64,000 nucleotides of DNA. It comes from Eubacterium sp. (lineage in GTDB: Bacteria; Bacillota; Clostridia; Lachnospirales; Lachnospiraceae). The stretch covers positions 99,782 through 163,781 of the forward strand of contig JAFRHL010000026.1 in the NCBI GenBank assembly GCA_017433295.1, read 5' to 3'. Both the position numbers and the translations under genes were made by a program. The notes under the pieces were generated by a model. It did no database searches and was not told the origin of the DNA. It was given only the letters and a program-made list of their open reading frames with translations. Numbering within the stretch: position 1 is the first letter of the stretch; each line of letters opens with the position of its first letter. Below are positions 44,325-53,900 of the stretch, piece by piece.

Positions 44325-44352
44325 TGAAAATCTTCTAATTGTCCTAAAAATT

Positions 44353-44390
44353 ATTATAGCCACCGGGGATAAATCCCCGGCGGCTATAAT
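44353..44390 (-). terminator. Terminator of the pilin gene
   Basis: ATTATAGCC, CCGGGGA, loop, TCCCCGG, GGCTATAAT with one A/C mismatch, followed on the minus strand by AATTTTTAGG. Confidence 0.85.
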
Positions 44391-44480
44391 TGAGTATTTT
44401 AATATGTTACTCTTTTGTAGATTACAAATCAATCCTTCTTCTTATTAAAGAGCTGATTTGGCTTATCATTTGTTCTTTGA

Positions 44481-46019
44481 TTAACCGTTAACTCTCTTCT
44501 TAGCAATCAGGATAATAGCTGCGCCAGCAACAAGGATGCCGCCGATCACGTAGAAGATTGTAGTACCGATACCACCGGTGCTAGGAAGGGTGGAACCCTG
44601 AGTATTTATGATTTCACCAAATACTTCACCAGATACTGTTGTCTTATCTGAATTGTCTTTCTTTTTGATTGTGCCTGCAGTTAAGCTTGCGGCAAGGCCT
44701 TTACCTGTTGTTACGTCAAGAGCAGTAAGATCCGGATCATCTCCATCTGTGTGAGTTGCAGAAACTGTAAATTCAATCGGATCAATGGTGTTATATCCGG
44801 CAGGTGTTGTGGACTCTACAAGCTTATAATCGCCATCATCGATTCCTTTCCAGAGGAAGTTAGTCATCTGACCACCTTTAACCTCGGCACCAACAGCTAC
44901 ATACTGATTATTAGTAGAATCTTTCTTATAAAGTGTAAATCCTGCTCCCGGAAGTGCAGCATTATTTCCATCAATCTTATCAACATCAAGCTTATAAGTA
45001 AATACTACAACCTTATCTTTCTTGGTCTCGCCATTTTCTCCAGCCTGATCATCATTAGGATTATTTGAATAAGTTACATAGGACTCATTAGGATTACCAG
45101 GCTTACCAAATACTACTGCATCACCTGTAAGAGTAGAATTGTATGTAACTGTAATAACAGAGCCTGCATGAACGGCTGCAATCTTTTTAAGATTAGCAAA
45201 CTTAATCTGGAATGTTTCCGGAGCGGTCAGCCCTGTTGTAACGACCTCATATCCATCAGAGATTTTAGCGCCGTCAACAAATACTTCTACTGTATTAGCT
45301 TTAAAGGAAAGGCCAGCGCTCTGCTCATCATGGAATGTAAGCTTATATCCTTTAGTATAGTTAGCATAATCGTCTGCAATTGTAGCAGTAAGTCTAAATG
45401 GAACATCATCTCCAATATCGTAGTCTGCAGAATCTTTCCACTCTACTGCGTTTTCTGAAGTATTGGAATCATTCTTATCATCAACTTTCTTTTCAGAAGT
45501 GGTTGTTCCCTTCTTTGGAGTAATGGTAATATCATTAAATACTGCTACGATATCAAGAGAATATGCATCTCCTTTTGCCAGTGTTGCTGTGGTATCTTTA
45601 ATCAGATAGTAACCTGGATTTACACTAAGAGAGTGGTCTTTATAAACTGTTCCTACGCCTGCTGCATCAGTTTTGAGCTGAGCTCTAACCAGATCATCAA
45701 TCTGTGCATTTGAAAGGCCTGGTACAGTAATACTATCCATAAAATCTTGTACATTTCCTTCAGTTTTTGCATCAGATCCCCATGCAGGGTTACCAAGTTT
45801 GCTTTCTCCAGCAATGAGAGTACCTGTTAAAATCTGATATACAGTATATGTATGTGTATCATCAGATTTAACAGAAATTGTGTACTTTCCTTCTGCATCA
45901 GCTGCATTATCCTTATCTAATGTCTGAGATGTAGCCGGTGCAGCAAACACACTAATGCTCATTCCGAGCACCATTGTCATGGCAATTAGAAATGCCATAA
46001 TTTTCCTTAAACTTTTCAT
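44481..46019 (-). CDS. LPXTG backbone pilin (isopeptide D2/SpaA type)
   Basis: 512 residues. Signal peptide (AFLIAMTMVLGMSISVFAAP), an N-terminal domain, a fimbrial isopeptide-formation D2 domain (residues ~190-340, ending SVITVTYNSTLTGDAVV and YVTYSNNP), a SpaA/Cna-B-like domain (LPGAGFTLYKKDSTNNQYV, KLVESTTPAGYNTIDP), then the sorting signal LPSTGG, membrane helix and KKRVNG tail. It should be polymerised by a class C sortase and anchored to the wall. AGGAGG precedes the ATG. Its promoter layout matches that of the sortase gene at 61246. Confidence 0.92.
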   Translation of the reverse strand: MKSLRKIMAFLIAMTMVLGMSISVFAAPATSQTLDKDNAADAEGKYTISVKSDDTHTYTVYQILTGTLIAGESKLGNPAWGSDAKTEGNVQDFMDSITVPGLSNAQIDDLVRAQLKTDAAGVGTVYKDHSLSVNPGYYLIKDTTATLAKGDAYSLDIVAVFNDITITPKKGTTTSEKKVDDKNDSNTSENAVEWKDSADYDIGDDVPFRLTATIADDYANYTKGYKLTFHDEQSAGLSFKANTVEVFVDGAKISDGYEVVTTGLTAPETFQIKFANLKKIAAVHAGSVITVTYNSTLTGDAVVFGKPGNPNESYVTYSNNPNDDQAGENGETKKDKVVVFTYKLDVDKIDGNNAALPGAGFTLYKKDSTNNQYVAVGAEVKGGQMTNFLWKGIDDGDYKLVESTTPAGYNTIDPIEFTVSATHTDGDDPDLTALDVTTGKGLAASLTAGTIKKKDNSDKTTVSGEVFGEIINTQGSTLPSTGGIGTTIFYVIGGILVAGAAIILIAKKRVNG

Positions 46020-46054
46020 AAATTCCTCCTTTTCCTACTTCCCTTAGTTTATGT

Positions 46055-46072
46055 ATACGTTTCATCACGTAT
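46055..46072. promoter_or_regulatory. Palindrome in the pilin leader
   Basis: ATACGT-TTCATC-ACGTAT, 36 bp before the pilin ATG, a possible operator or small leader hairpin. Confidence 0.5.
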
Positions 46073-46192
46073 GGGAAGTATAATCTGAATAGTTCAAGTA
46101 CTATAAGTTACTAATCAGGTTAATCTAATATTTTTAGCTCCCTCAGGCTGTAAAAATAAGAGACTTAACCTGTTTTTCCTTCTTACAATCAT

Positions 46193-46251
46193 ATAATACC
46201 ATTCAAAGCATCAACAGAAGCGTCAAAAGAACAATATTTTATGCGTCAAAA
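46193..46251 (-). promoter_or_regulatory. SARP-type promoter of the pilin gene
   Basis: On the minus strand TTTTGACGC (46228-46220) and, 12 bp on, TTGATGC (46214-46208) are direct repeats; after 10 bp comes the -10 TATTAT (46198-46193). A third copy TTTTTGACGC lies 23 bp further upstream (46252-46243). No -35 at normal distance. The same arrangement is found before the sortase gene. The rest of the 46020-46527 gap (508 bp) shows only the palindrome at 46055 and no gene. Confidence 0.7.
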
Positions 46252-46527
46252 AGGAAAAATTTTTGGTTGACGGGTTACATTTAATTAAAATCGAATCTAT
46301 TCCAATTTCAAGCAGGCATGAGCTGCCTGGCCACCGCAGCCCACACATGTGAGCGGGAATAGGGATCGATATTAATTACTACATTCATTTTTTAAACAGG
46401 ACGTTTGTTTCTACCGCTGTGTACTCACAGCTGCATCTGGTGTATTCTTTCCCTCTGTGTTCCTCATATCTGAAACAAAGGCCTTATCTGACATTTGTCA
46501 ATTTATCAATTCATATTGAAGTCTTTA

Positions 46528-47409
46528 TCAACTAACTTCAAATTCTCTCAATAAGAGGTTCCTGTAAGCAGGATCTGATGTGACCCTGTCAATATCCTCA
46601 CTTCGACCTGACTTTATTAAATACTGTATCAAGCCTGCCAGTCGTTTCTCTCCTCTTGCCTCTCCTCGGATTTCCCTCTCCACTAATTCCTCTCTAATCT
46701 CATCCTTCATCAACTCTCTTAAAGCTTCACACATTTTCGGATCCCCCTTTTTCATCTGATCATATAGTTCCCGGTTCGCCGTTATGCTCACCTGGTAAAT
46801 CTTGTCTATATAATCTTTATAGGCTGCATCCTGTTCCTGAAATATTATTTTTGTGAAATTTTCTATATCTTCTTTTTGGGCCTGCGGCATCAGTACACGC
46901 AGCATCGAGTATTCTTTCTTATCCAATTCCTTTCCTACAAGTATCTGGACCGGGAATAGAACTGCTCCGGTTATGTAATATACTCCTGCATATACACGCT
47001 CCACTTTCATTCCCATGCACTTAAGTTTTTTTATTAATTCTCTGGGACAGGCGTGTCTGTAAATAGTCGCTGTTATTTCTTCGTATGGTATAGCATCTAC
47101 TGTGGTGCTTATTGACTTATAGAGGTTGGCATAAGCCAGCACTTTGGCAAATACATCTATATCTAAGTCATCATCTGGCCGTTTATATTCCAGGATATTG
47201 TGGGTTCTGAATATCCGACAGATGTCATTATCGATTTTTATGTTGCTGTCCGGCTTCAGCAGGAGCAGATCCAACCGGATTCCCTGTTTCTTAAGGACTA
47301 TCTCCTTCCTGATCTCGATCTGTTCTCTATAGGGCCATAGCAATACTTCAAGGCCGCTTTTAAATGCCGAATGGTAATCCCTGTCTTCTATGTCAGGCAT
47401 TCTTGTCAC
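46528..47409 (-). CDS. PD-(D/E)XK-like nuclease-family protein, function unknown
   Basis: 293 residues. RLDLLLLKPDSNIKIDND, then HNILEYKRPDDDLDIDVFAKVLAYANLYK give a D...E-x-K nuclease-like core. A helical middle and the tail GEARGEKRLAGLIQYLIKSG (as in Rpn proteins) follow. Such proteins are frequent in Lachnospiraceae and often misnamed in databases. It interrupts the fibre locus between the giant adhesin and the pilin. Confidence 0.65.
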   Translation of the reverse strand: MTRMPDIEDRDYHSAFKSGLEVLLWPYREQIEIRKEIVLKKQGIRLDLLLLKPDSNIKIDNDICRIFRTHNILEYKRPDDDLDIDVFAKVLAYANLYKSISTTVDAIPYEEITATIYRHACPRELIKKLKCMGMKVERVYAGVYYITGAVLFPVQILVGKELDKKEYSMLRVLMPQAQKEDIENFTKIIFQEQDAAYKDYIDKIYQVSITANRELYDQMKKGDPKMCEALRELMKDEIREELVEREIRGEARGEKRLAGLIQYLIKSGRSEDIDRVTSDPAYRNLLLREFEVS

Positions 47410-47513
47410 CTCCGTTTTAAAGTGTGAGATTGCAGTCTTCCTGCTGCTTTAACAGGTGTATATTTTTTTCCTGCTGTCTCATCTAAAACAGAGGTCCAAG
47501 CCTTTGCGTTTTA

Positions 47514-47920
47514 TTAGCTCTTCTGTGCTTTTAATTGTTTTTTTATAATATTCGCCTCTATACTCATCTTCCTGATCGATTTAACCGCTTTTTCTTCCGG
47601 TATATTCATCTTCATCATCAGGATCAGGGTCACTTTGTCACGTTGGTCTTCCAGTTCTTTGATGGATATTAGTGTATCGGTACAAGGCGATAGGTGAAAT
47701 CGGGTATATACTTCTCCTCACCTTTAATCTCAGACACAGGTATGCTCCTGATATTTAGCCTCCGGCGGGTGCGGTCGTCCGGCCTGGTATCGAGATAGAT
47801 ATCAAACCCGCTGTATCCTAGCAAAACTGGCTCAATAGGTTCTTGATACAAGAGCACAGCCGAGGCAGTCAGAATCAGAAGAGGAACTTTCTCTAATAAA
47901 CTCCTCTTAAGTCTGACCAC
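47514..47920 (-). pseudogene. Rpn-family nuclease relic
   Basis: One frame reads LLGYSGFDIYLDTRPDDRTR and KYIPDFTYRLVPI, the start and middle landmarks of the 41737 nuclease (RDYSGISFFSDIRPEDIE and VPDFTYRIVPL), joined with the catalytic part missing. A second frame further down reads KELEDQRDKVTLILMMKMNI and PEEKAVKSIRKMSIEANIIKK to a TAA at 47514-47516. Deletion plus frameshift; dead. Confidence 0.7.
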
Positions 47921-47984
47921 CTCTTTTGTGAATGTACTTAAACTATAGTTTCTCTACTGTCCGGATATCATGGACAGTTCTGGC

Positions 47985-50900
47985 CTACAGGCTCTGTTTT
48001 CTCCTGAAAGCTCTGAAAGCAAGTGCGGTTCCGGCAAATACTATCAGCATGATACCTGCGAAACGGAAAACATCCGTTCCGATGCCACCGGTTGATGGAA
48101 GCTCAACGTTGGACTCTGAAGTATTAATGATGACCTGCCCATCACTTGCATTGGTCTGATTCACACCGACTGTTGGCGTTCTTTCATCAGAATCTCCCTG
48201 GAAGAAACCGTAGGAAATATTATATCCTTCAACCTCTGCCTCTTTTACGTAGTAATCATACTCAAAACCGTTTGAATCATAATAATCCAGGCCAGTAATC
48301 GTAAACTGATAACCCTGGTTTTCTTTGCCAGTTTCAGGTGGTGTACTGGTAATATCAAGTCCTTCTGCGGTTGCATCCCCATTGGCAATCGTAATTGCTT
48401 TAACCGGTTCTTCAGAGGAACCATCCGCTTTGGATTTCCTGTACAGGTTGACTGTGATATTTTTCTGCCACGTAGCATAACCGCTGCCATTATCGTCCTT
48501 CCAGACTTTGACAAAACCAAAATTCTTTTTACGGTTATCTGTAGTTTTGTTGATAATGGTCACTGTCCCGCTTGAACCTGCAGCATCAGTATCCGCGGGT
48601 GCTGGATTATACTTCTCCACTTCCTGGCCGTTCTGATAATATGTTACCGTTGTCGTCCAGGCTCCTTGTGTCACCTCGCGAACTTCATATGTATAGGAAG
48701 TTCCATTACCATCATTGTATGGTAAGTTTTCAAAGTGGATGGTTTGGTTCGGTGAAAGGGGGAAACAATATTCTCCTGATGAATCGACCTCATAGTTAGT
48801 CCCTTGTGAATCAGGCTTCATAACATCCCCTTCGTCATCATTGTCAGAGGGGATTGTGATTGTATCCTCTAATACTACATATCCGATATTCCAAGTATAA
48901 TCAGTAGAACCAGTTAGTGTGGCAAAATCAATTGTAACATATCGCCCATATTCTGATTTATACGGAACTTCAAATATATGGCTGTTACCCTCTACTATTG
49001 CAGTAATTTCTTCTACATAAGATCCAGGCCATGTCCAATTATAATCAGCTCGCACTTTTAACTTTAATCCTGAATCAACACTTCCATTTGTTCTACTTAC
49101 CACTAACCTTATTGTTTTACCAATAGCAATATTATCTAACGAATCATTTCCTATTATATTTATAGGTTTACCCCATGCATCGCTTGAGGGAAGCTTAATT
49201 CCTGCGGAATTATCTGACTCAGAATTCTGGTCAGAACTATTTGTTGATGCAGTATCACTAATCCTATGTCTTATCAGCTGGATCTCCACATCCTGACCAT
49301 CGGTGTCACGATTTGAGGCATCCTTCCAGTTCTTAGTTACATCGAGGCTATAGCCGTCTGGCTTAGTCCATGTATTTGTGAAGGCGACTGGTGCTGAATA
49401 CTGGATCGGCTGATTAACGCTTAAATCTCCATTTTCATCTGCTACCACTGTAATTGTGGCGGTAAATGACTGGGTACCAGTCTGTGTTACACCAGCCGGA
49501 AGGTTGCTTGTGTCCTCTGTGATCAGGTAAGTGTATTCACCCGGTTTCTTAAATACCAGTTCATCGAATGTAATCGTTCCGGTATAGGAATTACTGTCAT
49601 TCGCATCCGGTGTCTCCTGTGCCGCATTATGACCGACAGCAGAAGCGCTTGCATATTTAAAGGCTGCCCGGTCTTCATCTGTGCTGTATGTTGCTTCATT
49701 GCCATTAATCATTGTTTTTGTTAATACTGCATTGAAGGTAAACTCACTGTCAGTCATCTTACGACCTGTCAGAGTCTTTGTCCCTTCAAGGGTCGTACTC
49801 GTGGTTGTCTCATAAGTATTACTGAAAAGATCGTATTTGGCATTATCTATCTTTGTGCCGTTTATAAAGTATTCAACACTCGTATCCAACAACAATGGGT
49901 TGTTCTCATTTGCAGAAACTTTAATATTAACCGTGTGGGTCCTCGCATCATTTGTAATGCCGGTTCTCTGTCCAGTCTCTACAATCTTATAACTAAATGT
50001 GGTTTCCTGTGGAACTCCGTTATTCATTGTCAAGTCTGTTAACGAGAACTTGATATCTCCAAATGAGAATGCCGGATTATCTGGTGATTCCATCTTGACT
50101 GTGGTATTCTCCGGCATTGGAGCACCGCTAGTTATGGCTTCAAGTTTAAATGAGTATGCCCCCACATCCTCTGCTGTTATCTGCCGAGTTGTACCATCAA
50201 GATTCTTTATTTCTTTCTGGCCATCAATCTTAGCACTTCCTGTTGCAACTGTATTATCGTATGGTCCCAGACTATAGATTCCAATTCCGGCAAACATTTG
50301 CTGAGGATTTAGCTCTTCTTCTGCATTATCATCATTAACCTTATAGAATTTACAATTGATCTTTCCATTTCCATCATCGGTAGCAAGTACGCGTATTTTA
50401 TATTTAGTGTTGCCGTACTTAATACCGTTGAGATAGTAGAAACCATCCTCTCCTTTAGTTGCTGATGAAGGATGCTGCTCCTTTATAACGTAATAGAAAC
50501 TCGTAGGAAGGTATTTAGTCGGATCTGTATCTTTGTCCAGCTGCTCATTTGTATACTTAAATGCCCTGAACTTTACTTCGCCGGCAGCATTGGTTGTAAC
50601 CGTCTTAACCTCGCCATTTTCTAATGCCTTCCAGTCTTTATCTGTTTGAGTCAGCTTAAACTCAAATTCAGTATTACTACTAAATGGAATCGTGTTCCCA
50701 TCACTATCTTTGAGGGTCTTGCTAAACAGAACCAAATCTCCCTCAGATACAGAGACGTATTTCCTGTAATGATAATAGAAATGCCATTCTGCTTTTGAAT
50801 CTACTGTTCCTTTTGCCAGGATCCATCCGGCACCATTCTCCTGTTTAGCGGTTTCTGCGAACGGTGCAAGAAAGACAGCTGATGCATTCTTTGTTTCAAA

Positions 50901-53900
50901 AGTAGTTGCCTGATAGGCGTTAAAGGTAATATGATTCAGAATGACATCATCGACCAGTTTATTATGGGTCTGATCAGCATCAAGCGCCTGTGTAGTACTT
51001 TGTACTTTGTCTACCTTGAGTGTACCATCTGTATCATAAACACTGACGTAGAATTCGCCAACATAGGCTGATTCGCCAGGAATATTGAAGACTATACTCT
51101 GGTTCTCCAGTTTGTAGATATTCCAGCCTTGAGTCTTAATAATTTTCTCATTAATGTTTGTACAATCTACATATATTGTCGTGTTATCAGGATAGTCTCT
51201 AAAGTCAAGCTGTCTAATGTTATCATTATCCATTACAGGTTTAACCGTTGATTTAGCAGCCATAGCAATAGACATGTCCTGGCCATAACGAATTAGACCG
51301 TCCACATATGTCTTTATCTCGCTCTGGGTCATGTGAATGATCTCAACCGGTTTTGTAGTAGTGAGTCTGAGTTTTCTATGATCCAGCTGCGTATCAGAAT
51401 CATGATCATCATCTTCCGCTGTCATGAAAATATCAACCGGTGTTTTTGTTTTCTCTGAAATCCACATCTGGTTTTCAATTTTTCCAACATAGAAGGGGAT
51501 TGCTCCTTCTCCGCTACCATCTATGTCCATATTGGTACCATTTCCTTCGAAATAATTAACAGCAAAGTTAGTCTCAGTATGACCTTCCTGTTTATACTTG
51601 TTGGCAACGATACCAAATTCAACAGCCTCTCCCAGGATATAATCCGGATGAACAGCTTCTTCCAGGTTTACTCTACTTAAATTAAACTGATATTCTGTCC
51701 TGGTAATATGATTTGTATCATCAGTCTCTGTTATCAGACCGTTTTTATTTTGACTGAAATCGGTAAATGAGTAATCTCCCAAGTTGTAAGCTGTCACATA
51801 TTTCTGATCTCCCTTACAATTATTAGGAACTGTAAGGTCATTTCCATTATAAGGTTTTACAATTTTTGCTGTGATATTACTCCAGTTCTCAGAATAAGTC
51901 TGATCGTCTGACCATTTTCCGGTTACCGGAAGGTAAACTGTAGAGGAAGAGCCATCTGTCACGAGCGGAACAGCCTTATAATAATGGTTATTTCCATCCT
52001 GACTGGTTGCATCTAAGAGAACATAGAAATCCTTATTCGCAGAAATAATACCAGGCTCATCAGTGAACGTTAATTTCACATCAAATTCTTTTGTATTCCC
52101 TTTTTTGATGTTTACTTGATAATCACATGAAATGCCATCAGACCAACCAGTAGTATTCATGACATCATAGCCTTCTATGCCAGAATTCATCATAGTAGAA
52201 TACTTATGGTCATTTTGGTCATTATTTGCCAACTGCTTAAGATCTGCTAAAGTTCCAATATTCTGTGAAGAATACACCAATCTGACTTTTAATTTGTTCT
52301 TCTCCTCTTGTGAAAGACTATCATAGGATCTGGCATTATTCACAGCGTTCTGGTCATTATTGAATTTCTCAATAGATATGGTCTGTGGTGTAGTGTTGCC
52401 GGCAAAATTGTCCAATTTTCTAATAGCCCATAATGTATTTGCCGGACATCCATTCATTGCGTCTTTACCAAAGTCCGTCCCGGCAACTATCAGATAATAA
52501 TTGCCATCAACGGGTGGCACAGTTACAGGTGTAGTGCCATCATAATCAAAGAAATTAATCTCCACATCAAACCCTGTTGTCTGTGAATCTGTCACATCGA
52601 TCTCATACACTGTCCCGTCCTTCATGGTCACGGTCAGTTTCTCCCATGTTGTGAAGGGCTTGAGGCTCTTGATGGTCCAGTCATAGCTGCCCACAAATCC
52701 CAGGTGCCAGTCGGCTGTGATCTTAAGAAGAGTCTCGTCTGTAAAGTCAACCTTTTCTACATTATGGACGTCTTCATTTATTTTCAGCTGTCTGAAGAGT
52801 TCGGACAGCTTCATGGTGCCGGAGCCGGGCATGTGGAACTCGTAACCATTGATATAATAATCAACAGTGTAAACAATACCGTAAACGCTGAAGCTGTCAG
52901 CGGTAAATTCCACTTCCTTCACGCCATCGCCGGCCTTCTGAACTTCTACATCCGAAAGGACCTCATTGTCGGCCTTGTCGGGAAGATGGACTGCTGCCAC
53001 TTCCTGGTTGTCTTCGATGGCCTCTGCCTTCTTGTATTGGATCTTCACATTGATGGGCGCAGATGGTTCGATTTCCTTCTGACCGTCTATGAAGGTAATG
53101 TCGAAGAAGCGGGCAGACTTCACGTCAGCCTTGTTCTCGTTCTTAATGGCTTCTGACGCCTGGTCGAAGTAGTCTGCGTACTCTTTCTGTTCTGCCTTGC
53201 TCTGGGAGTCTTCCTTGATCTCGCGGACATCCAGTTTGACGTCTGCGGGCAGGCCGACCTCGGGACCGTAGGACACACTTACGGTGTAGTCCGGGCCATC
53301 GTAGAAGAGATCGCCGGCTACAGCCTGATCTTTCGGATCCACCGGTGCCGCGGGTGCTTCTGTGGTATCTTCTGAGGATCCGGTGGAAGTTTCCGGAGCA
53401 GCCTCTGTGTTTGTCTCGTCTGCCGGGGCTGTTGCATCGACTGCTTCTGTAGTAGCTTCATCAGCAGGCTCCGCGGCAGTTGTGGTTTCAGACCCTTCCT
53501 CCACCTTTTCGCCTTCTGTGGTGGCTTCTTCACCGGTATCCTGTTCGGACTGCTGATCATCTCCGGCGCCGATATCTTCAGCCCCTGTGTTCTGTTCAGA
53601 CATTTTTCCGGACTGGTCATCAGACTCCAGGGCAGACTGATCCTCAGATTGTTTGTCTTCTTCCTCAACGCCATCAAATACAGTGGCGACTATTCTATCA
53701 TCCAGATTGCTGTGTGAGAATACAACAATGTTGCTGCCGTCTTCATCAGGATGTAAGGACTTGCCGGTCACATAGATGTCAGCCCAGACACTGACGTCTC
53801 CGACAGCGTTCTCAGCTATCATAGCCGGGGTCCAGTCCACAGTCATGACCCAGCTCCCGCTATCCTCGTTCTGGCTTATGGCATAGGTGCCTGCCCCGGT

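Larger units (their letters stand above)
43963..44480. other. 518-bp structured gene-free region
   Basis: Between the convergent nuclease and pilin genes. It holds the three-stem element (44099-44182), a further AT-rich hairpin (ATTTATACTTT/AAAGTATAAAT, about 44191-44230), copy 9 of the 27-bp repeat and the pilin terminator. No ORF. Confidence 0.7.
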
